Below are positions 24,901 to 36,900 of a stretch of 38,508 bases of DNA, one piece after another. The notes under the pieces were generated by a model, which was not told the DNA's origin, did no database searches, and saw nothing but the letters and a program-made list of their open reading frames with translations. A program made the translations under genes and the position numbers. Within the stretch, counting starts at the first letter, position 1; every line of letters starts with the position of its first letter. The stretch covers positions 503,238-541,745 of the forward strand of contig NMRA01000136.1 in NCBI GenBank assembly GCA_002633005.1, written 5' to 3'. This DNA is from Phoronis australis. Taxonomy: Eukaryota; Phoronida; Phoronidae.

Positions 24901-27900
24901 TACCAATAAATCCGTAACAGCAAAATAAAACAACACGTTTTTATGAGAACTCGGTGTATTTTTAAGGGTTTTACATCGCAGTTTGATGATTTATTGGTGT
25001 TAAACGATGAATTCAAGCGATAAGCTGACCCCAGCAACCCGTGCTGTGAACTGCTGAACAGACTGCGTGTGAAACCGATGACGTCATTGGATAAATTCAA
25101 CCCCTCCGTATGCCGTCAGGTGTCAGGTAACGCAACCGTACGTGCCGTTATCGAGTAGAACTACTCGATCTAAATTGATACAAAATAGGTTGTTTTAGGG
25201 TAGCATGCTCCTTTAAGTGGTCCATATTCAAATCGTGGCAGACAATCGAGCATTGAAGTGTCACCTACTCCTCTGAGCTTGGTCTTACTAGTGAATGTAG
25301 GTAAGGGACCGTCGTGAATGAGAACCTGGATATAATGCGAAAGCGATTTCTGGGGCTGTAGTCATAACAAAAAGACCTACTGCCCCCGCTGTGCTCTTAC
25401 GAATCGTAGTTGTTGTTCACGGACGTTGTTGAGAATTTCTGTTTACGGAACATCCTGTATGATAACATCAGCAAAAATAGCATAAGACTCAAAGTTAGAA
25501 ATTTTAAGATTTTTTCTCTGTCTGAAATTACACACTGTTTTCCATAATTTTGTTAACAGGATAACATTGGCGTTGTGAGGTACTCGGACTCTTATTTCAC
25601 CTTCAACCTGGGATGTGTTTTTGTCTGCTTACAGCTTATGCAACCAATAATGACCATTCAGGAACCCGCAGTATGACCGGATATGGCCTCAGTGTGACTC
25701 GTGGCTCGGCGTCGGCGATGTCGTTCACCTACTCTCTTGTCATGCTGTCTATGTGTAAGAACACAATCAACGCGTTCAGAAATACTCGCTTTGCGAACTA
25801 CATACCCTTCGACTCGGCGCTCACGTTCCACATAATTACGTCGTACACATCAGTTTTCCTAAGTGGTAAGCATCTCTTCAATGAACAACGTGTTTGCATT
25901 TAGATGCCTACCTGTTACACATTTTGCGGCATCAATGGTCTTTTCTCGCATTACGTGTATCACTATTCTTCCCAAAAAATTAGCAATTGTTACATTGGGT
26001 CATTGAAAGAACTTAATGTGCCTTTTGATAATTTCGCTTCTCCGTGGTGGCTTCTGTTTGTCCTGTTTATTTGAATGTGGAATACTTTTGTTTGCATATC
26101 AGTGTCATTGTAGCATGCCTTACTTAAGTGTTCATATTACTTTCTTGTGTGCACATTTCTCTTTAATTTGTAGTTGTCCACGTCATCGGCCACATGTTTA
26201 ACTTCTACCACGTCACCACACAACCACCAGACTTTGCGGAATGCATCTTCAAGAACATGATATGGTTTAGGTAAGATCCATAGGCAATTAAAGTCTAAAT
26301 CCTTTAGTACATGGAAAATAACCAGAAGCAGTATAAGCTGAAATTCCTTTATCAAAATGGTCTCTATACGCGTGTTCTTCACGTTATTCACCTCATGCCT
26401 TTTTTAATTATTTAATTATTTCAAGGTAAGATTGTTAGTTTTTGTTATTTGTAGTTGTTGCAGGGGGGGGGGGTAAACTGTTACTGGTTTTCGTTAATTA
26501 CGTTTAATTTTTCACTCCTGTTTACTAGCTTTTAACACTTGATTAACCTGATCTAAAATGAGTTTGAATTGGTGAAAAGTTTCAGAATAATGTAACAAAC
26601 TATAAATACTCCGGCGCGAGTTAGTAGGAGTCATTTACTGAACTAGTTCACGGTCAGCTACAGAGTCAGACAGTTAGTCCCAAGTGGAAGATTCACAGCA
26701 TTAGGTGGAGCATCAGTCCAGGCATTCTGTTTGACTGGAGTACTGCATCTCCGGTCTTCAGTTTACCATGGCACCGAAAGCTATTGGCACTTTGAGTTTG
26801 CCGATATAACCGATTTTTATAAAGAGTTCTCAAACTTGCTCTAAACTTTTGAAAATTGACGAGGGTTACACAGAGCATTATTTTAAAGATTTGAGCGGAC
26901 ACATCGTATTTAATATCCGTTAAATTGTCCCCAAACCACGTTTAGTGTCATTTTAATCCAACGCATATTTCGTTATTTTATTAACGTTGATGGATTTTGA
27001 TTATTGGGTCGGTTCATTTCAGGACTGACTTCTTGCCTTCATTTACTTTCTACATACTCGGCACGACAACAGGTTTGACTGGCTTTATCTTAATTCTCGT
27101 CCTATCTGTTCACGTTGCCTTCTCCACGGTCTGGGTGCGCCACAGGATGTATAGTGTGTTCTACGCTTTTCACAGACTCTTTTACGTCATCTACACTTTG
27201 ATCATTCTGCACGGCAGTGCAGTTCTTTTGAAGGTGAGGTAACTTATGAACTCTATACTTCGGCTGTACTTGTACTCGGTGAATATTGATGCGAAATCTA
27301 GCTGTGGAAAAAGTGGGTTTAGTTCAGGATTGGCCCACATTTTCACCTTAATTTAAAAAGAATAAAAAATTGTTGCGCAACAAGTGCAGACAAATAATTG
27401 TGCTCACGTTGACATAATCTAACGTTTTGATATCGGTTGTTATGCAAATGCGCGCAAATAATTATGTACAGATCCGCATGTCCAAATATCTTCATCTACA
27501 CTTTGAATTCCAAAGGAAATTCGTATCTTACACGACATTTCACTTGTCCGTTGTTGAGTACCTTGTCTCATCTTCTCTCCGCTTGTAATATGAAGGGAAC
27601 ATTGACAGCAATGCTCTCAAATTGAATTCAAGCCATGTCTTTCTGTGAATTTCTAGCAACCCTGGTTCCAATTCTTCTTCTTGGGACCGGCTACCTTGTT
27701 TGCATGTGACAAACTGTACGGAATGAAGAGAAAGTTGTCACCACTTCCGGTTTTATTCGTGGAACACAAGCCTTCAGGTAACAGGACGAAGTTCACAGAT
27801 GAAGTGTTTGGTAACGAATTCCATGTTCCGTAGACATACAATAGAAAGGGACCATAAATCTGTCCCCAGATTTTCTTCCGCAAGTTGACAGGACGGTTGG

Positions 27901-30900
27901 ATGGAAATCATTCTTAAAGCGCAAACTGCAACATTCTTGAAATGACCTGATTTTGTTAATGCATAGACGTCAAAGATATCGAATGATCTGGACAAAGTCG
28001 TGTTCAACCAGCCATGTACTAATGAAGGTCTATTAACAAGTTATACTAATGATGTTGTGTATTAATGGACGTCTATGTCCAAATATTCCGATTACACTGT
28101 TGCTCTCACCAAATTCACCTCTGGAAGCTTCAGAAGGTCCGTACATTACTTATAGCATCATGTGTTCTGCGAAAGGGTCACCGTTTTCCCCTCGGCTGTT
28201 TTAGATGTATTACACTTGAGGATCAAGCGTCCACCATTCTTTGACTTCGTGCCTGGTCAACACGCACTGGTTGCCTGTGAAGCTATCAGTAGTCGCCAGT
28301 TTCACCCCTTCACAATAACCTCGTCTCCAGACGAGAAGTTCCTTTCCTTCCACATTCGTTCTTTCGGACCCTGGACGACTGCCCTGTCGGAGCTGATGGC
28401 GACAAACCGACGACCTATGGTAGGTAACACCACTTTGCTAGAAAAACTATCACCAGTTTTCTGTGTCATCTCTTCGTTGATACGAAACGTTCATTTGATT
28501 CCATATTCCAATCTTGGATTCGTACTAGTTTGACAATTCAGCATACAGTCTTCCAGGCGTATTTTCTATTGTAAATTAGTATTGTCAATACATATAGATT
28601 ATGACATGGCGAAGTCGTTATCCCCCGTATTCTAGAGCCCGAGTGGATTTCGTGATTTACAAGTGAGAGAACACGAGAGAAAAATTTCACTGAATCAAAA
28701 TATCGTTTGCATAGAAATCATGCGTCTTATTTTTCATAGCGTATAAATGTCGGTACAATGCCCTTTGCTGAACATGCGATTGTTGCGCGTGCTCATTTAA
28801 GTATCCCATTTTCACATTCGATGACGTAAGCCGCTGAGTGGTGTAGTGGTAAAGTCGACAATTCGAAACTCTTGCGGCCTGGGTTCGAAACCAGCCTCGG
28901 TTCCCGCCAAAATGTTATCTCACTAACTAAGTGGGTTATTACACGGCTGTATTTGCCATTCGAGCCAAATATTGTGGTATAAAAATCGATTCTTACATGG
29001 CGAAGTCGTTATCCCCCGTTATCTAGAGCCCGAGTGAATTTTGGAGAATTATCGCCCGAGGGGCGTTAGCCTTATCTCATTGCCCGATAACATTCATCAC
29101 AACGAAAACCATTTCATCTGCTACTTTCTACGTTCATACATAACCTACATGTATTTGTAATGTGGGAAGAATCACTGTGATGTCTGCTCAATCAGCATAA
29201 GTGGACTGGAAGTTCTAACGTGAAAACAAATCAAGATAATTTCAGCGTTCAGGTTTTTCAAAACACGTCACTGTACTACAACTACCCGTATTGATCGCAG
29301 TGATGTATTCGTCTCTGAACCTCTCAATTGCATCTCGGTGTGGATCTAGCAGAACTTCTCGTTACAAATCTCAACGGTATGTTGACACAGACTTCCCATT
29401 GTTATTTTAGAATTGACGTACATCATCTTTTTGGTGATTCCGAGGTCCCAAGATATATTTTTCCCTCATATACGGATATGTTGATGAAATTGTCCTCTGT
29501 AAACAAGGTAATAGTCACTCACAGGAGTCCCACGTTATGAGGACCAGTTTTCTCCACTAAATAACAGGCATCAAACTGGTTCTCTAACTCCTAAACAAAT
29601 AAACACAGACATTATAGTCGTGGGGATCAACATTTTCACTCTTTGATAAAAGCTTGAAAATTGCCGCACATGTCAATTTTGATGGGCATATCAATACAAG
29701 GTTAGACACCTATCGCTATTACCATGGTAGCGAACCGAGATATTGTTCTTTAATTGCTGACCCAGCAATTTTGTCATCGTATGTTTTTTGTTCCAAGAAT
29801 GGCTGTCCTAATACTTTCTTGCATGCTAATGTTTTGTTACCTGCATCTATGCGTAAATATTTCGCAAATTTCTCCTGTTAACCTAAACTATGGACTGTGT
29901 TGTAAATGTTATCACTATGGTGCATGACGCATATCCTAGTGTATTTCCTCGCAGAATGCAGCACGACAAACTCAGAATAAACGAAAATTTAAATAGTTTG
30001 TTCGTGAGAATGTTAATGTGTTGGTTGATTGCTGACATGCAGTTTCTCTTTCCATCCTTTGGTCGATTCCCAAACGAATGGCAATATAACCTAAATTAGT
30101 GTCTCGCCAACACCTGGCTAAAATAATCTTACTCCATCGAGGAAGCCTTCAAAATCTGTTCAGTGACAGAACATGAGGTATTTTGTTTCAAAGATGACGC
30201 AAAACACCAGTTTTCAGGGTCCTACAAAACAACATCTATAAGTTTTAGTTATACATGTATTGAGCAATGGTCATTTGGTGTTGGGGTGGGGGGGGGGGGC
30301 GTATTTTCCCACCTTCCCCTAAAGCTTTTGTGTATAATTCAACAGCAAAATATCACTAAGTTTACGCCTACCGTTGGCATTGGCATAATGTGGTACAGAC
30401 AATTATAGCTCTTTCCTGAACTTACTTGAAAAGAGGTGAATCTCATGCCCGGCTTCAAAGCTTCCCACAGTTTTGCCTCACGATCGGCAGACGGCACCGG
30501 ATGCCACAGAAACCTGAAAAGGTCGGCAGTAGCCGACGGAACGTTTTTTCTGTGAAGTAATTCCACGAACCAGTAATAATTTTCCGTATCATATCTCTTA
30601 GCGGTTTAATCAATTCTGACGTGTTTCTTACTTTTGCGTCGTTTCATCATTTGCATTAAAGAAGACAGCTCAAGTAGATGTAGATGGCTGTCTAGTGATT
30701 ATACAGATAAGCAAAAATTTGCCTTATTTAATTCCAAAAAGCTAAAATTACTTGTATACCAAATGTCATGCCTTTATCAAAATAGTTTGGCAGCAGCCCC
30801 TCATTTAATACACTGCAGTGTTGTAGCTTTGCAGCTTACATATCACAAACGCACCCTTTCGAACTCTCGGTAAATTTGTCGAATCTTTAGAAAACAACTA

Positions 30901-33900
30901 TACAGCCGATCACTAAGAGACATAACAACAAAAATGACGGCTGTATGACGAGACCGCCTCTGTATTTCATGTTTTACTATTGGGTTACAGCCGACTGGGT
31001 TTTCACTTTTTGTGACCTCTGTTAACCCCGTGTCATTTTATTTCGCCCTGAAGATGAGACATTACCGGTCGAATTCTGCCTTTATCTAAAGTGAAAAATT
31101 AACGTCTATTTTATGGTTGTTGACCATTCCACACACCATTGATTCTGATGTGTAGTTGTTTCAAAAGTCACAGTATATTTTGTTCTTTTTCAGATGTTTG
31201 TTGATGGTCCTTATGGTGGAATGCTAGGAGGCTTTTACAAATACAAGGTATCGATGATGGCCGCTGGTGGTATCGGAGTTACCTCGTTTTCGGCGATCCT
31301 GAAACAGCTTATCGGAGACATTAGTTTCAAGTCAAAACCAGTTCAAAAGGTACGTTAACATTTCCGCTGTGTAGATTACTACTTCTTCACTTTTCAATAA
31401 ACGGAAGGCCAATATGGTGTTCAGCAATGTTTATGCGCAGGCACGAATCCAGTATCATGGCCAGAAGGGGTATAACTTTAGACAGGGACATAGGTGGCAC
31501 TTTTCCCAGTTTGGGAAGTCTCTGAAATTTGGGACACTAAAATTCAAGCCAACCCAGTTTTTTCTTTGCTGTTTCATGTAGTCTAGGCATAGTTGATCAT
31601 GATTTAGGGGGATGACCGTTCACAACCCTTGAGCATTTTTTAAAATATGCAAATTAAGGTCGCCCTTATGCAAAATTCCATATTTGCTTATAATTTCCTT
31701 ACGGGCAAATCACAATCAAGGTCCATATTCGGTGGCCACATTTGGTGAAAAATGAAGGTTGTCATATAACTGTAAAAGCTGGGTTATTTAAAAGTACCAA
31801 CATTCCAGGTTTGTAATCTAAAATACTTTTGCACAACAACCACCGAATAAAATTTTATGGCCTAATGCATCACAGTTGTACAAAGGGGTACGTACACTAC
31901 AACTTGTGGTCACAGCCAACTCCTACCATGGAAAAATTCATAAGGTAGCTGTTAATTTAACAAGTTCTTGAACAAATTGAAGAAGTATCACATACTAAAG
32001 TAAAAAAAGTTGTTACCGTGCTGATCAAGTTGTTCTAGTTGATGATACATTGCATATCTTAACACAGTACAATGAGAACTGTCTTTCTTACAAAAAGAAA
32101 ATGACATGTAACTACTTTTTTCAAAAACTTTATTGGTGCTATTTGCCAAGTTTTCAATACATTCACCAGTTGGTTAAAATAGTTTAAGTAATGCTAGGTC
32201 CAGTGTTCCACTTATAAACAGTAAAAAATGTCACTGGTTGGGGGGTACGTACACTACACACAGTCAACACAACTTCAAATTTTGACTAAATTACAAATGT
32301 ATGGGATGGTTTTGCGCTGCTTCTACTTGTTGGTTTGTTGCAAGTTGTCTTGAGAGATAGAGAACCTGCTTCTGCAACACCAGTTGTCACATGACGTGTC
32401 TTCTAGGATGTTAAGTACTAGCCAAGTCCTGTGTGGTATTTTATTGCCCAAAAATTTGATAATGTCCATTGTTTATTGTCATACTGGATTCATTTAGGAA
32501 ATATCAGTATTGTTCATGAAAACAGCAGTATGTAAACATACTTGTGGGCAATACTTTATAGCATAGAGGTTGAAGGTATGTACACTACACAGGGGTACGT
32601 ACACTACATGTCAATGATTTGTCAGGTTTATAAAAATACTTAGAATCTACTGAGAGTCTATTCGAAGAGAACAAATAAAAAGTACAGCATATGTGTGCAT
32701 ATCTGTCTGTAATTCTTTGAAAACAGGCACATGTTAAAATATAGGGGTACGTACATATATTTGTTTTGAGTGAAATATTACCATTTGTGTAGCATTTTTA
32801 ATGGATGAAACTGTCTATGACAAATGTTGCTTACTTACGTTGTTTCATGGCATTTGTTCACATCGGGGTACGTAAACTACACGGGGGTACGTAAACTACA
32901 TTTCAATGACATATCAGGTTTGTAACTAAATAGTAAGAATCTACTGAGAGTAAGTTGATTTACTAAATCAATTCAAAGAGAAAAAATAAAAAGCACAGCA
33001 TTCATGTACATATCTGCTGTACTTTGAAAATAGGCACAAATTAAAATATAAGGGTACGTACACTACGAAAATGCTAATATTTCACTCAAAACAAATGTAA
33101 TTGTAACAAACACCCTTTTAACCTAACATTTTTGAGGAAGGAAACTGTCTACGACCAGTGTTGCTCACTTACCAAGTGATATTTTAATTTCATAATTTGC
33201 TGTGTTGCCTAGGCTAACATATTCTGCAGTTATTTTTATGACAGAGTTTGAACTTGAGTTTTTAACCTTCTTTACAATAGGTGAGGGTTAGAAACACAGA
33301 ATTTACAAATTTCGTAACAAGTGCCTGTTTTATGATGAACCGTACAATTTCTCAATGATTTAGCACAACATCATCTAAGTGATTCTAAAAGTGACTCAAG
33401 TTGTTCCCAGTCATATCTAAGCCATTGCTTACTTGATAAAATAAATTTCTGTTCTACTGTTGAAATTGAGAATTGTAATTTTCAAAGTCGCCACTCGTAA
33501 CGCTAAAAATGCATGAAATTCATAGACAAAAACATGCTTAAATTTCTCAAACATTGTCCGATTTTATGATTCTTTTTTAATTCGCACAACTCTTTGCATA
33601 TGAGATTCAGTTGGCATTTGGTAAGTGATCAAAAAATTATTTTAGACCGTAACACAGTCAACTCTCGAATATGGACCTCGATTGTGATTTAGCCATTACC
33701 AAGCACTGCAGCCAGATACTTTTGACGTTTTTACCCATGTTTCCATGGTCAAAAATTTTAATAGTGCAAGTTTTTAGGTGAATACATTGTCAATTTGCAT
33801 AGTTTATTCAAACTGAGACCGCCATTATGCAAAATTCTATTTTTGATTTTAATTTCCTTACCAAGCACTGCAGGCAGGTTATTTTGATTCTTTCACCCGT

Positions 33901-36900
33901 CTTTCCATGGTCAACGACTTTAATATTGAAAGTTTTTGGGTGGATACATCGTCAATTTGAAGAATTTATGCAAATTAAGGCCGCCATTATTCAAAATTTT
34001 ACTTGTTCTAATAACTATGGTACCAATCATCACAGGTGAATTATCACATCTGCACCTATATTTCTATGGTCCATTAGTTTAATGAAATCAGTTTGCATGT
34101 TGTTGCATGACACAATATGCATAATTTATGCAAATTAAGGCCACCATTATTCAAAATTATTTGTTGCTTAAAGAGTCCTTACCAAGCACTGCAGACAGGT
34201 CACTTTAATGTTTTCATCCATGCTTCCATGGTAAGTGAATTTAATGGACCTCGTTTTCTGGTGGATACATCGCGAATTTGCCTAATATATGCAAACTGAG
34301 GCCGCTATTATTCAAAATTTTATTTTTGTTTATAGATGAAGTACCAAGCACCCCAAGTAAATTATTTTAACGTCTTTATCCATGTTTCTCTGAAATCAGT
34401 TTGCAAAATGTTTCATGATGAATTTTCATATTTTATACAAATAATGGACACCACAATTCCAAATACTGTTTCTGCTCTTAATTTTCTTACGGGCGTTACA
34501 TGTAGATTATTTTTGTATTTATTTCATGTTTTTGATAATTTACACAAATTACAACTGCCATATTCAAAATTTTACTTGTGCTTATAACTGCTGCATCAGA
34601 CACCAGAGGTTAGTTATAAATATTTGCACCCATGTTTAAGTGGTCAATAAATTTAATGAAATCTGTTTGCAAGTTGTAGCATGATAAATTTACAGAATCT
34701 CCTTTTCGATGAAGTAAGTCAATTTTTTGTGTGGTGTGTGTTCTGCAGTTTGAGACCTTATATTCTAAAAAAAAAAATATTGTCTATTGCCCTGCGCTCC
34801 CATAGACTACAGAAACACCGCTAATTAATTTAATGAATTGGGTGAATGCTGCAATGGGGCTCGGAGCACTCAGTCTATAGGGACCACGTTGATGAGGTAC
34901 GAATACAGTAGTGAGGAAATAGTAGGGAATTGTCTTCAAAGAAGAGAATCTTAAAGGCGAAGGCAACCTTTTTCCATGTCATTTTGAGCTAAAATAAGGT
35001 TGGTTGGTTATCCTAGATATATTTTCCACTTAATTCCAGCTTTTCGTAATTTTATTAATTACTCGTCCGCTACTCCGGAAGTGACGTTTTAGGAGGCAAG
35101 CATTTAGCGCCAATTTCTTTTCATATAGTCTGACTGTGAGAGCTGCCGAGTCATTCATTGTTCTACCTCGGTTGTGTTAAGTTCCGTCGTCGTTTGCTTT
35201 CATTTACTAGTCAGTCAACATGCCACACTGTTGCTGCGTACCAGGATGCACTAACTATCGGCTCACGCGCGCTTTGGGAGTACCTTTGCATCGCTTTCCG
35301 ATGGATGACACACTTCGCCGTACTTGGCTCGTTCGTGTGAAGAACGCAGCGTTACCCGTCCACGCAACGTACAAAGCAGTGGAGAATTACCGTGTGGGTG
35401 GCAAGCACTTTCTGCCGTCCGATTACGAAACGGATTTGTACGCTGAACTGATGAAGGTCCCTGCGAAACAACGTCTGAAGAAGGATGCCATTCCGTCTGT
35501 GTTGATTCCCGGCAGTGCCTCGTCGCTACCCCCGAGAAGTGCGTTTTTGAAGCGAGAAGTCTCGCGAGCTGTGGCCAGTACAGTGACTGGAGCCAGTGGA
35601 GGCACTTCATCTACTGTCACCCGTGCCTCCGAACGTACCCCAGAGCGTGCAATTCCTGGAACCAGTAGTGATTCGCCCTGTGCTGTTTTCTCCAGCCCAG
35701 AGCCTCTAAGCAGCCCTGCAGCGATATTGAGTAGTGGGAGTGATTACAGGCCCAGTTCGACACCCAGTGAAGAGGACAGTTCGTCGTCCAGTGAACAGAT
35801 CGGTGAGCCAAACTTTGATAAGTTTATTGTGGACTTGTCTAAAGTGTTGGAGCTATTTAGAAGGTGCCAGGTGTGTGGCGAGGGAGTCACACGACACAAT
35901 GTAAGCAGTTTGGGTGCTCAGGTCACCATCCAGTGGGAGTGTGTCACGGGACACTCTGGCAAGTGGGACAGTTGTTCCTCTGTCCGTGGTATGCCGGAGG
36001 TCCACTTAACCATGTCCAGTGGTGTGCTCTTCACTGGAAACACGTTTCAGTCGGTGAAGACAATGATGGACTTTGGAAAAGTCAAGTTTTTTTTCGAAAA
36101 CAACATTCAACAACATTCAGAATTCCTATTTAATACCAGTTGTCAATGACGCATACATGTCACAACATCTCGAGTTGGTGGCGGAATTCATGGAGAAGGA
36201 GAACTTGTCTGACTCACCAGGGCGGTCCGCCAAGTATACCACATACACTCTAATGGAGGAAGAGACCAAAAAGATAATTGATGTGGAACTCGGAACAGCA
36301 CAAGCATTCAATTGAGGTAGGCATAACAACGCACACAGTGCATTTGCACCAAGATGTGTCACCACGTCTGTCTTCAGTAGCCGCCTCGTTTCTCTCAACA
36401 GCTGCCTGTGCCTGTGTGTACTCTGCCTCGTTGTACTCGGGCTCAAACATGTACCCACCCACTGAATGTCCGTGAAAAAATTCCTCGTCACCACTGCTGT
36501 GAACAAGGTCTCCGTCACTCACACTACTGTCACTGTGATACGGGTCACCGACTCCAGCCATTTTCAGCTTACAACACACTAAACAATCCCTAAATCCAAC
36601 GCAGTTGAGTTCTCTACTAACCTATCTTGCCGCAGAATACTCGCCGATGGAAAGTGGTGGCGACAATTGTTGAAAAACAGCACAAAACAAAAGTAGAATA
36701 GAACAGATTCGCACGGTAAAGTCAACGCAAAACCAAGTGGCGGGAAACGCTTGCCTCCTAAAACGTCACTTACGGAGTAGCGGACGAGTAATTTGTAAAA
36801 TTACGAAAAGCTGTAATTAAGTGAAAAATATGTCTAGGATAACCAACCAACCTTATTTTAGCTCAAAATGACATGGAAAAAGGTTGCCTTCGCCTTTAAG

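Larger units (their letters stand above)
23519..25212 (+). mobile_element. Kolobok-like DNA transposon, element 2 (defective)
   Basis: A 1694-bp element with ends AGGAGCATGCCACCC and, as reverse complement, AGGAGCATGCTACCC, flanked by TTAA on both sides (23515-23518, 25213-25216). TTAA duplication with a THAP-domain transposase is the known hallmark of the Kolobok superfamily; piggyBac also uses TTAA but has no THAP domain. Inside are a broken THAP frame from the left and a convergent P2RX7_C-like first exon (24061-23927). Most of the transposase is missing, so the copy cannot move by itself. A tandem ~55-bp duplication (about 24607-24650 and 24664-24710, CCGCGACGGGCCT words) lies in the right half. 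Inserted in DUOX intron 22. Confidence 0.8.
23471..25250 (+). mobile_element. tRNA-like SINE split by a transposon
   Basis: The left half (23471-23518) has A-box-like TGTGGCACAGTGGTTTGAGC; the right half (25213-25250) has B-box-like ATATTCAAATCG. If the element between the TTAA copies is set aside, the two halves join at one TTAA into a tRNA-like head of normal spacing. This dates the SINE as older than the Kolobok insertion. Confidence 0.65.
23257..25634. other. Intron 22, holds nested SINE and transposon
   Basis: 2.4 kb. Apart from the SINE halves and Kolobok-like element 2 the sequence is unremarkable. A second possible acceptor (GTTAACAG at 25559) is followed by sequence that does not match the family. 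Confidence 0.5.
28420..31193. other. Intron 27 with SINE and dispersed repeats
   Basis: 2.8 kb. Contains the repeats at 28604-28655 and 28826-29069, a G-run near 30285-30299, and open frames (29654-29881, 29890-30099, 30163-30408) without a recognised family. The antisense frame at 30339-30566 has exon-like splice borders but no secure match. Confidence 0.5.
34955..36895 (+). mobile_element. Kolobok-like DNA transposon, element 1 (defective)
   Basis: A 1941-bp element with near-identical ~147-bp terminal inverted repeats (34955-35101 and 36749-36895) starting AGGCGAAGGCAACC, flanked by TTAA (34951-34954, 36896-36899). TTAA duplications plus a THAP-type transposase define the Kolobok superfamily. 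The left side encodes the transposase N-terminal half (35220-36315, one frameshift); the right side encodes, convergently, a P2RX7_C-like first exon (36561-36290). The two meet at about 36290, where the middle of the parent element has been lost. High arm identity suggests a fairly recent insertion in DUOX intron 28. Confidence 0.9.

Noticed and set aside
25560-25634. Alternative start of DUOX exon 23 at a GTTAACAG acceptor
   Set aside because: The sequence after it does not match the family, and the acceptor at 25634 gives the right phase and joins exon 22 to the GYGLSVTRGS block without a gap.
30339-30566. Antisense open frame with exon-like borders (LFRFLWHPVP, LWEALKPGM)
   Set aside because: An acceptor-like CTTTTCAG and donor-like GTAAGT bracket about 87 bases, and the residues faintly resemble a THAP segment, but the Cys/His positions are not seen and no neighbouring exons could be found.
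35263-35620. Antisense open frames opposite the transposase
   Set aside because: They are shadows of the GC-richer transposase spacer and show no known domain.
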